Source: Alphaproteobacteria bacterium
GTDB lineage: Bacteria; Pseudomonadota; Alphaproteobacteria; RF32; CAG-239
DNA length: 64,000 nucleotides
Reading direction: 5' to 3'
NCBI GenBank assembly: GCA_900769705.1
Contig: CAAGHP010000016.1
Coordinates: forward strand, 15,619-79,618
In this document: one piece after another, positions 32,751-41,002 of the stretch
Numbering within the stretch: position 1 is the first letter of the stretch
Layout of the letters: the number at the start of each line of letters is the position of its first letter
Position numbers and translations under genes: made by a program
Notes under the pieces: generated by a model
Seen by the model: only the letters and a program-made list of their open reading frames with translations
The model's database searches: none
What the model was told of the DNA's origin: nothing

Positions 32751-34112
32751 TTAGCGTCGGTTTTCGGATTTTAACTTTTTCAGCTGCAGCAAGGCTGAAG
32801 CATGCTGCTGTTTTTGAGCATTGTCGGCGTTATTATAGTGGCTGAAGCCAGACAATTTGCCGTTATACAGCTGCATAGCCATCTTTTTAGCGCCTGCGCC
32901 TTTATTGCCTACCGCTAAAATATCTTTAACGAGCTTCTTTTGAGCTTTGTCAGAAAGCTTTTGCTTAGCGCTGAAAGCTTGGTTTAGAGATGAGCTTAAG
33001 CCGTATTGGTCGTACATTACTTTAGCATAAGCGGCTTTTTCTACGCTGATGTTCTGTGGAAGGCTGAAGTTTCCGGCGGCAATTTGCTTTTCAATTTTTT
33101 GATACAGCAGGTCGCGTTTAGCTTTAGAAGTCAAAAGTTCTATGGTGTTGTCATAGTAATTTTTCCAGATTTTTTCGGCAGAAGACGGCTTATGTGCCGA
33201 GGTTTGGTCTTGCCGCTGAGCCGGAGCAGCAAACTCAGCCGTTTTAGCTTCGGCTTTTTTAGGTGTATATTGTTTTATAGTAATGGTGTTTTGCTTGGCT
33301 ACCGGAGTTTTATTTGCGGTTTTAAGCCCTAAAAAGCCGATAAGCCCGATACCGGCAATAACTGCAGCGGCTTTAAGATTGTTTTTGGCTGCGGAAAACT
33401 TTTTCTTTAATCTGGAAAAAATAGAAACTTTTTCCGCTTTGGCAGCAGGCTGGGTTGAAACAGCTTGCGGCTGTGCTTTTGTTTGCACATGTGCCTGCGG
33501 TCTGATAATGCTTAGAGCCTGCCGGTCAAGCTTTTGAATAGCATTATAAATTTCTGAATCTTCGTAAAGATGTCCGCCGACCGTATTAAAATATTCTTTG
33601 GTTAAGGCAATGTCTTTGTTTGGCACAACCGTTAAATTGCGAAGAATATTTGCAGCATAAACTTCAGCGGCGCGGCTCATGCTATCAAGCTCTATCAAGG
33701 CATCAGCATCCGAAGTATTTTTCTTTAATTTGCAGTAAGTTTTGCATTTTTTCCGCAATTCTTTCTCTGTCAGCGCTGTATATTCGTCTTTTGCTCCGAA
33801 AATTTTCTGCCAAAGAGTCTTTCGGCTTTCATTGATATAAGATGTAACGTCAAATTTTGCCTGTTTTTGCAGTTTAGCCAGATACTCCGGTTTGTGATAA
33901 CCTCCGAAAGCGTTGATATATATGGCAAAAGGTCTTTTCAGCTCGCTGCTGAGAATCAGTCGGTTGTTTTTGAAATCAGATAAAATAGTTAAAGCTTTTT
34001 GTTCCAGTATTTCTCGTCTATTATATTTCTTTTCGGAAAAATCGCCTCTAAATGTTTTTTGATAGTTTTTTACATCGCGCAAAAGTTCTTTGGCTGTAAG
34101 TTCTGTGTTCAT
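32751..34112 (-). CDS. Unknown 453-residue protein with one central membrane helix
   Basis: A basic protein with an N-terminal helical region (about 1-200), a low-complexity Ala/Gln linker, one hydrophobic helix (about 246-264, AAAVIAGIGLIGFLGL), then a Lys/Ala-rich C-terminal half. A cytoplasmic domain joined by one helix to a periplasmic domain fits. No motif is recognised. It is transcribed in the same direction as the preceding hydrophilic gene with a 167-bp gap in which I see nothing. Confidence 0.65.
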   Translation of the reverse strand: MNTELTAKELLRDVKNYQKTFRGDFSEKKYNRREILEQKALTILSDFKNNRLILSSELKRPFAIYINAFGGYHKPEYLAKLQKQAKFDVTSYINESRKTLWQKIFGAKDEYTALTEKELRKKCKTYCKLKKNTSDADALIELDSMSRAAEVYAANILRNLTVVPNKDIALTKEYFNTVGGHLYEDSEIYNAIQKLDRQALSIIRPQAHVQTKAQPQAVSTQPAAKAEKVSIFSRLKKKFSAAKNNLKAAAVIAGIGLIGFLGLKTANKTPVAKQNTITIKQYTPKKAEAKTAEFAAPAQRQDQTSAHKPSSAEKIWKNYYDNTIELLTSKAKRDLLYQKIEKQIAAGNFSLPQNISVEKAAYAKVMYDQYGLSSSLNQAFSAKQKLSDKAQKKLVKDILAVGNKGAGAKKMAMQLYNGKLSGFSHYNNADNAQKQQHASALLQLKKLKSENRR

Positions 34113-34200
34113 TTTTTTTCACTCTTTTTTTAATTTTTTACCGATTCTTAATTCTTGGTTAGAATATGCCAAAATCATCTTTTTGTCAATAATTTTATAC

Positions 34201-34226
34201 AAAAAAACGTCCCCAAAGGGACGTTG
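34201..34226 (-). terminator. Terminator of gapR
   Basis: Perfect stem AACGTCCC/GGGACGTT with loop CAAA and a minus-strand T-run. Confidence 0.85.
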
Positions 34227-34246
34227 CGCTAAAAAAGTCCGGAATA

Positions 34247-34507
34247 TTAAATATCCAAAGCTTTGCGGTAGGTGTCCACCACCAATTCCTGTTCGTCGCG
34301 GTCAGCAGCGTTCATTTTGCGCAGTTTCAATACGGTACGCATTGCTTTTACATCAAAGCCTGCGGATTTTGCTTCGGCAAAAATATCACGGATATCGCTC
34401 TGAATGCCTTTCTTTTCTTCTTCCAAACGCTCAATTCTTTCAATCAGCGAGCGCAAACGGTCAACAGCTACGCCGCCGACTTCTGCTGTTACATTTTCTT
34501 CTGCCAT
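34247..34507 (-). CDS. gapR: GapR/DUF2312 nucleoid-associated protein
   Basis: An 86-residue member of the DUF2312 (UPF0335) family, which includes Caulobacter GapR, a protein that binds overtwisted AT-rich DNA ahead of replication forks and transcription. Typical features are LRSLIERIERLEEEKKGIQS (long helix), DIRDIFAEAKSAGFD and LRKMNAADRDEQE. AAGGAG precedes the ATG at 34507; longer in-frame codons to 34549 are rejected. The family is largely alphaproteobacterial. Confidence 0.93.
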   Translation of the reverse strand: MAEENVTAEVGGVAVDRLRSLIERIERLEEEKKGIQSDIRDIFAEAKSAGFDVKAMRTVLKLRKMNAADRDEQELVVDTYRKALDI

Positions 34508-34539
34508 TGTTTTTCTCCTTAAAAAATTTGTCTGTAGTG

Positions 34540-34568
34540 TTTGTAGCAAACAAAAATTATTTTGACAA
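34540..34568 (-). promoter_or_regulatory. Promoter of gapR
   Basis: On minus: TTGTCA (34568-34563), 17 bp, TACAAA (34545-34540), 32 bp before the start codon. Confidence 0.55.
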
Positions 34569-34609
34569 GTGGAATTTTTATCTAAAAATTATCTTTAAAC
34601 TAACAAGTT

Positions 34610-34638
34610 TTTAACCTATATGTGTGTATAGTTATTGT
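34610..34638 (+). promoter_or_regulatory. Candidate pyk promoter
   Basis: TTTAAC (34610-34615), 17 bp, TATTGT (34633-34638), 27 bp before the pyk ATG. Confidence 0.35.
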
Positions 34639-34665
34639 AAAGTTTAACATTATGAGGAAAAAATA

Positions 34666-36087
34666 ATGCCTATTGATACACATACAAAAATTCTAGCCAC
34701 CGTAGGACCGGCAACCGCTTCGGAAGAAATGCTGGAAAAGCTGGTGCTGTCCGGCGTTGATGCTTTTCGTTTTAATTTTAGCCATGGTACGCATGAAGAG
34801 CATGCCGAACGCTATCAAATCGTGCGCAAATTGGCCGAAAAATATAAGCGCCACTTAACAGTAATTGCAGATATGCAAGGCCCTAAACTGCGTGTCGGCA
34901 CTTTCAAAACCGATAAAGTCCTTCTCAAAAACGGCAGCACTTTTGTTTTGGATATGGATGAAAAGCCCGGTGATGAAACTCGTGTTATGTTGCCGCATAA
35001 AGAAATTTTTGAGGCGGTTAAAACCGGTGATATGCTGCTGCTGAACGACGGTAATATTGAACTTAAAGTCATTAAAAAAGACGGCTACAGAATGGAAACC
35101 AAAGTTGTGGTTGGCGGTTATTTGTCAGCGCATAAAGGCGTAAACCTGCCAAATGTTAAACTGCCGATTTCCGCTATTACCGAAAAAGACAAGGTAGATT
35201 TGCAGTTTGCACTTTCTTTGGGTGTGGACTGGATTTGCCTTTCATTTGTGCAAAGCGTGGAAGATGTGCGTAATGCCCGCAAGCTTATAGGCGATAAAGC
35301 TTGGATAATTTCTAAATTGGAAAAGCCAAGCGCTATTACCGAATTGGATGATATTATTAAAGAATCTGACGGTATTATGGTAGCCCGCGGTGATTTGGGC
35401 GTGGAATGCCCGATTCAGACTGTGCCTGTGCTGCAGAAGCGTATTGTTAAAACTTGCCGTAAATATGCTCGTCCGGTGATTGTAGCCACTCAGATGCTGG
35501 AATCTATGATTAACAATCCGACTCCGACAAGAGCTGAAGTTTCTGACGTAGCAACCGCGGTTTATGACGGAGCCGATGCCGTTATGCTTTCGGCCGAAAC
35601 CGCAACCGGCAGCTATCCGGCAGAAACTGTTTCAATGATGCACCATATTATCATGCAGGTTGAAAACGACCGTTCTTATTATTCATTTATTCAGCGTGAC
35701 AAAGACTTGTCCGGTTGTGAAGATATGGCAGATGCCATTACTTATGCTGCCAGCGAAATGTCTGATGTTTTGCCGAATGTGGCTGCTGTTGTGACTTATA
35801 CGGCTTCAGGTTTTACCACATTGTCTATGGCGCGCGAGCGTCCTGATTTGCCGATTTTAGCCGTTACCATGTCTTTGGAAGTTGCCCGCCGTATGGGTAT
35901 TGTCTGGGGTGTAAAGAGTGTGGTAAATCATGAAGTTTTCCAAAATTTTGACCGTATGGAGCAAACGGCTGTTGAGGTTGCTCAAGAAAGCAAGCTTGGT
36001 AAAAAAGGCGATTATCTGATTATCACTGCCGGATATCCGATTGGACAGAGGGGGATGACTAATTTGATTCACACCGTCCAAATATAA
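34666..36087 (+). CDS. pyk: Pyruvate kinase
   Basis: A 473-residue glycolytic enzyme making pyruvate and ATP from phosphoenolpyruvate and ADP. Landmarks: TKILATVGPAT at the start, FRFNFSHG, ADMQGPKLRVG, KDKVDLQFAL, IISKLEKP, the signature IMVARGDLGVECP, and VATQMLESMI...PTRAEVSDVA. A C-terminal allosteric domain (about 355-473) is present. GAGGAAAAAATA precedes the ATG. A palindromic repeat begins 2 bp after the stop. Confidence 0.95.
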   Translation: MPIDTHTKILATVGPATASEEMLEKLVLSGVDAFRFNFSHGTHEEHAERYQIVRKLAEKYKRHLTVIADMQGPKLRVGTFKTDKVLLKNGSTFVLDMDEKPGDETRVMLPHKEIFEAVKTGDMLLLNDGNIELKVIKKDGYRMETKVVVGGYLSAHKGVNLPNVKLPISAITEKDKVDLQFALSLGVDWICLSFVQSVEDVRNARKLIGDKAWIISKLEKPSAITELDDIIKESDGIMVARGDLGVECPIQTVPVLQKRIVKTCRKYARPVIVATQMLESMINNPTPTRAEVSDVATAVYDGADAVMLSAETATGSYPAETVSMMHHIIMQVENDRSYYSFIQRDKDLSGCEDMADAITYAASEMSDVLPNVAAVVTYTASGFTTLSMARERPDLPILAVTMSLEVARRMGIVWGVKSVVNHEVFQNFDRMEQTAVEVAQESKLGKKGDYLIITAGYPIGQRGMTNLIHTVQI

Positions 36088-36088
36088 T

Positions 36089-36192
36089 GAAACTCGTCTA
36101 GCTGGTATCTGCTAGGGATTTTTGCGCTCGTGTACTAATCTGTACACGTCGCTTAAAAATTCCGTCGCATCTACGCACGCTATCCGAGTTTC
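36089..36192. repeat. GAAACTCG palindromic repeat, copy 2
   Basis: A 104-bp element with the same terminal GAAACTCG/CGAGTTTC and centre GTGTACTAATCTGTACAC as the 28.1-kb copy. It directly abuts the pyk stop codon. Confidence 0.75.
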
Positions 36193-36204
36193 TGAGAGTT
36201 TGTG

Positions 36205-36235
36205 CCGGTTGCAGCAATAAGCAGCCGGTATTTTT
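36205..36235 (+). terminator. Terminator beyond pyk
   Basis: Stem CCGGTTGC/GCAGCCGG with an AGCAATAA loop, then ATTTTT. Confidence 0.75.
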
Positions 36236-36310
36236 GTACGTTAAAATTTTCTCTCTTCTGGTTTTAACGCTATCTACACTACTATTTGCAATTTTTGAGT
36301 TAGTGTATTT

Positions 36311-36378
36311 TGTGCTTATGTACTGGTTTGTACACTGCGAAAAAATCTTATTTTGCATTAAGCTCATTATCCGAATTT
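36311..36378. repeat. GAAACTCG palindromic repeat, copy 3 (right part)
   Basis: CTTATGTACTGGTTTGTACA through TTATCCGAATTTTT, nearly identical to 28178-28240. The left end is missing. Confidence 0.7.
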
Positions 36379-36390
36379 TTGCGAGTGAGA

Positions 36391-36422
36391 ACCGGTTGTT
36401 AGAAAATAGCAGCCGGTATTTT
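36391..36422 (+). terminator. Second terminator, duplicate of the pyk one
   Basis: ACCGGTTG/CAGCCGGT stem and ATTTTT; repeat plus terminator duplicates the 36125-36250 arrangement. Confidence 0.6.
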
Positions 36423-36495
36423 TGATAGGCTAAAATTTCCTTTGCTTGGGATAGATTTTATTTATCTGCTTACTAAATAGTAGATAAAAATATAT

Positions 36496-36915
36496 CTATA
36501 GTGTATAAAATTTTTTTTCGGCAGGAGAAAATGTTATTGAAGAACGGATTGAAGATTTTACTTTTGTCTGAATAGCTTCAGGCAGAGTGCCGATTATTTT
36601 AAATTTTCCATTATTATACAACTCTTTAATTTGTTGCTTTTCAATTTTTTGCATACCGCCTTTACCGCAATGAATGCAGCAATCTTTAGTTAATTCTTCA
36701 GGCCAATCTTTTGTTGATAACTCTACTACTGAGGTCGTATCATATCTTGCGCGCAGTTTTACTTTTTCTACTTTTGAAGTAATGTATAAATATTCCATTG
36801 TTTCGGCGTTTACTATTATAATTAAGCGATGCTCTTTATCGCTGCCTATGGGTAAGGGCGCCTTGTAAACTTTCCATCTGTCCAATGGAATCATCTTAAA
36901 TGGCAAATCAATCAA
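36496..36915 (-). CDS. Putative toxin paired with a Panacea-domain antitoxin
   Basis: A 139-residue basic protein whose start overlaps the end of the upstream Panacea gene by 8 bp. It contains CCIHCGKGGMQK (a CxxC knuckle), basic residues throughout and many beta-prone segments. I recognise no family. The toxin role is inferred from order and overlap: Panacea (PanA) antitoxins are typically encoded next to a variable toxin. A role unrelated to toxicity remains possible. Confidence 0.55.
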   Translation of the reverse strand: MIDLPFKMIPLDRWKVYKAPLPIGSDKEHRLIIIVNAETMEYLYITSKVEKVKLRARYDTTSVVELSTKDWPEELTKDCCIHCGKGGMQKIEKQQIKELYNNGKFKIIGTLPEAIQTKVKSSIRSSITFSPAEKKFYTL

Positions 36916-37510
36916 TTTTATCTCTTAACGCATTTAAAAAATCTTCGTCCATGGTAAATACATCGTCATGCAAGCCTTTTGTTTTAGATTTTTCTAAAGT
37001 ATCAGGGTTTAGTAAAAAGTCTTTTTCATCCATTAAAAAACGATTGCCATCAACACCCAATTTTTTCTCAAATTTTTTCCATTCAGGGTAATCATGTGAA
37101 ATATCACTCAAATCAAATTGACTGAACTTTCCAAAATTTGAAATAGAAAAATCTAAAGCTTCTTTAAAACTTTCTGAAAGTTCATCATCACTTTGTGGTT
37201 TAATATAAACTGAATATTTATTAAGATTTTCAACGTCTTTTAATAAATTTGCGTCCGAAACTGCTGCACACTCAGGCAACCGGTGTTCCATTATATCTTT
37301 AGCAGCTGAAGCAATTGGTCCCTTTTTTATGGCATAATAAGAATCATCAGAAGCTAAGCATCCATAATGACGCATATGATAACGATCTGCAAAGAATAAA
37401 ATTTTTAAAAAATACATAACAGTTTGCTTGCTGTTGTTTGCAGCAGGAGCATGGTTTTGAATATAAAAAAGCGCTTGCAATATTTTGCGCATAGAAATTG
37501 TATAAGACAT
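36908..37510 (-). CDS. Panacea-domain (DUF4065, SocA-like) protein, probable antitoxin
   Basis: A 200-residue protein with the Panacea/DUF4065 pattern: ILQALFYIQN near the start, KILFFADRYHMRHYG, DSYYAIKKGPIASAAKDI and a C-terminal helical stretch. This domain defines the PanA antitoxins that neutralise many unrelated toxins, and Caulobacter SocA. AAGGAATT precedes the ATG. It is first in a two-gene unit with a short overlapping partner, the standard toxin-antitoxin layout. Confidence 0.8.
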   Translation of the reverse strand: MSYTISMRKILQALFYIQNHAPAANNSKQTVMYFLKILFFADRYHMRHYGCLASDDSYYAIKKGPIASAAKDIMEHRLPECAAVSDANLLKDVENLNKYSVYIKPQSDDELSESFKEALDFSISNFGKFSQFDLSDISHDYPEWKKFEKKLGVDGNRFLMDEKDFLLNPDTLEKSKTKGLHDDVFTMDEDFLNALRDKID

Positions 37511-37603
37511 TTTAATTCCTTTTCTTTACTAATTATATATTATTTTTATATAAAAATCAATATGTTTTATATCAGCTTGTTTAGTATTTAGTCATTTATA
37601 TCA

Positions 37604-38482
37604 TTATTCCATTTCAACTGTAACTGAGCAGCTTTCGGTTGCGCCTGTACATTTTTTGCAAACTTCATTGATTTGCTGAGGGGTAATGCTTGTTAAACAC
37701 TGTTTATTAGAACTCTTGCAATATTTGTCGCCGTACCAATAATTTGCGGAGTCATTATTACCTTTGCCGGAGCGCCATACACCGGTAAAGGTAATAAAGC
37801 TGTGCAAGGGCGCAAAAACATTAGCCATGATTTCTTCACAGAATTTAGCAGAAAATGCCGGAGTTGTGGCAGCTCCGTCTGCGTCATAGTTTGCACCGCC
37901 TATTCCTATGCTGAATACGACTCTGTTCCAGCGGGAAAATAAAGAGCTGTGGTTGCCGTAAGCATCTAAAAAAGATGTGTTGTGATATGCGGCGGCGTTT
38001 TGGTCTATAGTCCAATTATCAGGGACTAATCCTAAGGCTTGTATGGTGTCAGCTATGCCGTATACATCGCCTCTGGAATTTAGTTTTTTAAAGTCTGAAA
38101 GATGTTCTACTAACCCCTGAACAAGCAGGTTATATTCTCCGATTGCCTTGGTTAGTTTAAATTTTTCCATGGCTTTGGAATATCCGGCAATACCGCCGAC
38201 ACTCAGCACAGCGATTATTGACAGAACGCCCAGCATCTCAATCATGGAACGGCCAAGTTGCAACACACTCCTATTGTCATCCTTGGCTTTGAGCGTCAGC
38301 TCATTCGCCGAGGATCCAGGATGGTACATCCGATTCAATGGTATTGCCTTTATATTCCTGGATTCTCGCGATAGTTCGCTATGCTCACACGCAAGAATGA
38401 CGTTGCGAGAGAAGGCGAAAAAACGAGAGATATTACTATTTCCTTCTGTAAATTTATCGTTGCTTTTCAAATTCTTATACAT
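37604..38482 (-). CDS. Pilin-like protein, copy 3, with repeat-derived long leader
   Basis: A 292-residue pilin-like protein starting MYKNLKSNDK at 38482 behind a GGAG shared with the other copies. Gly 77 then RSMIEMLGVLSIIAVLSVGG marks the prepilin peptidase site, so the leader would be 77 residues. About 42 of these are encoded by a palindromic element (38276-38401). The globular part has cysteines in KFCEE, DKYCKS, KQCLTS, VCKKCT and SCSVTVEME. An in-frame extension to 38530 is rejected because it enters the RNA leader. Confidence 0.82.
   Translation of the reverse strand: MYKNLKSNDKFTEGNSNISRFFAFSRNVILACEHSELSRESRNIKAIPLNRMYHPGSSANELTLKAKDDNRSVLQLGRSMIEMLGVLSIIAVLSVGGIAGYSKAMEKFKLTKAIGEYNLLVQGLVEHLSDFKKLNSRGDVYGIADTIQALGLVPDNWTIDQNAAAYHNTSFLDAYGNHSSLFSRWNRVVFSIGIGGANYDADGAATTPAFSAKFCEEIMANVFAPLHSFITFTGVWRSGKGNNDSANYWYGDKYCKSSNKQCLTSITPQQINEVCKKCTGATESCSVTVEME
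38276..38401 (-). repeat. 126-bp palindromic element inside pilin gene, copy B
   Basis: Ends GTCATCCTTGG and GTCATTCTTGC are near-identical in inverted orientation. It is 42 codons long, in frame, and homologous over its full length to 29317-29442. Confidence 0.8.
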
Positions 38483-38507
38483 ATTTTCTAACTCCGAAAT
38501 TGTTACA

Positions 38508-38708
38508 TAAAAACAAAACCCGCTGTACAAAAGCGGGCGGATGTTAGTAAACCGTATATATGCAAACGGCTCGGCTTATTCAGCCATATAGCCTTATTTA
38601 GCCGACATCCGTCCAACGGAAATCGGCATAAAAAATTTAAGTCGTTTATGCTCAAGCGACCGCATATATAAAGGGTTACTACGCCCTGAAAGCACTATTG
38701 CACTTTCA
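38508..38708 (-). ncRNA. Pilin-leader structured RNA, copy 2
   Basis: Same order as copy 1 on the minus strand: hairpin A, hairpin B GGGCGTAGTAACCC, pseudoknot strand TATATATGC (38670-38662), hairpin C GTCGC.../...CGAC, outer helix CGGATGT/ACATCCG, inner CGGCT/AGCCG arm, and a hairpin CCGT/ACGG with loop GCATATATA (38563-38555), a perfect 9-bp partner. Terminator CCCGCT/AGCGGG with TTTTGTTTTT. The pilin start lies 26 bp downstream. Confidence 0.82.
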
Positions 38709-38714
38709 CATTTT

Positions 38715-38743
38715 AATTTAGCTGAGACGTATTGAAAAGTAAA
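38715..38743 (-). promoter_or_regulatory. Promoter of pilin-leader RNA copy 2
   Basis: On minus: TTTACT (38743-38738), 17 bp, TAAATT (38720-38715). Confidence 0.6.
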
Positions 38744-38750
38744 GCTAAAA

Positions 38751-38784
38751 AAACACCCCTGATAAAAAATCAGAGGCGTTTTTT
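38751..38784 (-). terminator. Terminator of the 38789-39727 gene
   Basis: Stem ACGCCTCTGAT/ATCAGGGGTGT on minus, followed by TTTTTTT. Confidence 0.8.
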
Positions 38785-38788
38785 TTGA

Positions 38789-39727
38789 TTAGTCATCCAA
38801 AAACGGATGTATCATAACCGTGCGGTAGTTGTGCATAAATTCACTTTTAACCGCTTCTGCCCTAAATCTCGGAGCCATTTGCTTGAAATAGAGATTCTTC
38901 TCGCGAAACAGCTCAACGCATTTGTTTAGGTTGATTTTCTGATTGCGGCTTTTAGCCAGCCAATCCAGAGTTTTCAAAAACAGTTCAACCGGTTTCATCA
39001 GGCTCAAATTCTGTGGAATTTGCTGAATTATATAGTCCAGAGGTTTGCCGGTGGTATCCATATCCTCAATGATTTTGTTCAAATCATGCACAATATTACC
39101 AATCAGGCGTGTTGCTTGGATATATACCACGTCATTTTTAGAATCCGGCTCCAGCTTATCGACTAACAAGTCATGCGCATATTCAGTCAAATCACAACCG
39201 ATGTCATCATTCATCTGTTGTCCGAAAAGGTAATTTGCATTGTCCTTTTTGCGGGCTTCATCCAAATCGGCTATAGCCGGTTGGACGGAATCTGGATCAA
39301 TCGCCAAGCAAACCGGAAGCATCAACAGCAGCTTGTTACGGTAAAAATGTATCAGCGTTGCAAACGCATTTAGTGGTTTGTCCGGCTTTGTCAAAGCGGC
39401 GCAGTCCCAATCAATATACATTTGCACCAGCTGCTGCACTTTGCTTTGCGGGTAGTCAACGTGGTGAGACTGATGTCTGCGGTGAATGCGTTGTATCTGC
39501 TTTTCATTAAGCCAAGGCACAGCGTATAAAAGCAGTTTGTCGCAATCGTGCAGCCAACCGGAAAGAGAATAGCGTCCGGTTAAATAGTGTTCGCGTTCCA
39601 AAAAGGCAAGCTTATGCTCAAGTGTATAAGCTTCATCCGGAATTCGCCAAAAACTGTTCGGCTGCCATTTGGCACTGATTTTACCTAAAACCTGTTTACT
39701 GAAATCATTTAAAAAATGTATAGCCAT
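38789..39727 (-). CDS. Unknown protein with HD-like His/Asp pattern
   Basis: A 312-residue soluble helical protein. The N-terminal third carries TLEHKLAFLEREHYL, then LSGWLHDCDKLLLY and HRRHQSHHVDY. The spaced H...HD...HxxxHH pattern resembles HD-like metal sites such as DUF5662 proteins; the match is by eye. The rest is helical with no motif. No Shine-Dalgarno; an A/T-only leader precedes the ATG. It is monocistronic. Confidence 0.55.
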   Translation of the reverse strand: MAIHFLNDFSKQVLGKISAKWQPNSFWRIPDEAYTLEHKLAFLEREHYLTGRYSLSGWLHDCDKLLLYAVPWLNEKQIQRIHRRHQSHHVDYPQSKVQQLVQMYIDWDCAALTKPDKPLNAFATLIHFYRNKLLLMLPVCLAIDPDSVQPAIADLDEARKKDNANYLFGQQMNDDIGCDLTEYAHDLLVDKLEPDSKNDVVYIQATRLIGNIVHDLNKIIEDMDTTGKPLDYIIQQIPQNLSLMKPVELFLKTLDWLAKSRNQKINLNKCVELFREKNLYFKQMAPRFRAEAVKSEFMHNYRTVMIHPFLDD

Positions 39728-39818
39728 AAATATAAAAAATTAAAAATTTATAATTGTGTTTAGTATACAGTTTCTAAAAAGAAAGTCAAGCATTTTGTCT
39801 AAAAATAGCCCGATATAA

Positions 39819-39846
39819 ATAAAGACCGTATTTCTACGGCCTTTAA
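39819..39846 (-). terminator. Terminator of the DUF192 gene
   Basis: Stem AAAGGCCGT/ACGGTCTTT on minus, followed by ATTTAT. Confidence 0.7.
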
Positions 39847-39862
39847 CAAAATTGTGATATTT

Positions 39863-40330
39863 TTATTCCATATTTCCCAGCAGGCGGTTTTTAACTACAT
39901 CTCCGACTTTTATATTGTTGGCTTTAACTTGTCCGGCATTGACTTCCAACACGGCGCGCGGACGTTTCGGCGGATAAATTCCGTCTGTTGAATAAGGCTT
40001 TGCATTTTCATAAATGTAAAAAATTCTACCTGTGGCATCAATAAATATCATGTCCAGCGGAATAAGGGTGTCTTTCATCCACATAGCAACGTCTATATCT
40101 TGCGGAACAATGTTTACATCCATAATCAAACCTGAATCTTCTGCCAACGAGCTGCGTCCCATTAAGCCTTGATAAAGCAGTTCTTTTGTGTCGGCAACTT
40201 CAACGTTGTATTCGTATTGCGCATTTTCAGACTGAATAATCAATTTTTCGGTTTTGTTATCATCTTTTTTAGAGCAGGCAGCAGCCAAAATCAAAGCTGA
40301 TAACGCAAAAACTTTTAATAACTTATACAT
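39863..40330 (-). CDS. DUF192 lipoprotein
   Basis: A 155-residue protein with a lipoprotein signal (LILAAACSKKDD, Cys 20) and a DUF192 domain: ELLYQGLMGRSSLAEDSGLI, WMKDTLIPLDMIFID and RAVLEVNAG. DUF192 proteins are small periplasmic or secreted proteins of unknown function. AAGGAG precedes the ATG. It is divergent from the OmpA-like gene. Confidence 0.92.
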   Translation of the reverse strand: MYKLLKVFALSALILAAACSKKDDNKTEKLIIQSENAQYEYNVEVADTKELLYQGLMGRSSLAEDSGLIMDVNIVPQDIDVAMWMKDTLIPLDMIFIDATGRIFYIYENAKPYSTDGIYPPKRPRAVLEVNAGQVKANNIKVGDVVKNRLLGNME

Positions 40331-40498
40331 AATTTCTCCTTATTCAGTATTAACACTGAAAAACAGTATAGCAAATTTTTTACCAAATTCAATACTAAAA
40401 AAGCAGAATATATTTGTTATAAAATAGATTTTAAGGCTTGTCACGCTCAAGTATTTTTAGTAAAATGCAGCAAAATTAACAAAATACGGAGATGCATG

Positions 40499-40987
40499 AT
40501 GAAAGCGCTTGGTTTATTGGTATGTGCAAGTTTAATGTCGGGCGGATGCACCGATTTGCTTAACGGTAGGCCGTGCAGGTATCAGCTCAAAGAAACTGTT
40601 TCGCTTATGCATATTCAAAAAACGCCGAAAACGAAAAAATTGGCTCAGGTTATTTATTTTGCTGACGGAAGTGCTAATTTGACCAAAGCCGAAAAGTATA
40701 GTTTAAGGTTGATTGCGCAAAAAGCCCGACAAATGAATGTCGATATAACGGTTATGGGGCATTCTTCAAGCCGCACTAAGCCTGTTTCGGTGGTGGAACA
40801 TACAATGATTAACCTGAATATTTCCAATCTACGTGCTGTCAATGTTATAAATGTTTTAGCCGAAGACGGTGTGCCTTTGCACAAAATGCGCTATGAGGCG
40901 CTTTCGGACAGCAGTCCGGCCGAGTCTGAAGTAAATGCCAAAGCCGAAGCCTTAAACCGCCGTGTTGAAATTTTTTATGTATATTAA
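40499..40987 (+). CDS. OmpA-like peptidoglycan-binding lipoprotein
   Basis: A 162-residue protein with a lipobox (LMSGGC) and a C-terminal OmpA-type domain (about 50-162): VIYFADGSANLTKAE, then TVMGHSSSRT, NLRAVNVINVL and NRRVEIFYVY. This fold binds diaminopimelate in peptidoglycan and usually tethers the outer membrane. ACGGAG precedes a double ATG (40496 and 40499); I use the second for spacing. It is the likely first gene of a seven-gene operon through parC. Confidence 0.85.
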   Translation: MKALGLLVCASLMSGGCTDLLNGRPCRYQLKETVSLMHIQKTPKTKKLAQVIYFADGSANLTKAEKYSLRLIAQKARQMNVDITVMGHSSSRTKPVSVVEHTMINLNISNLRAVNVINVLAEDGVPLHKMRYEALSDSSPAESEVNAKAEALNRRVEIFYVY

Positions 40988-41002
40988 GGTTTTGGGCGGC
41001 AA

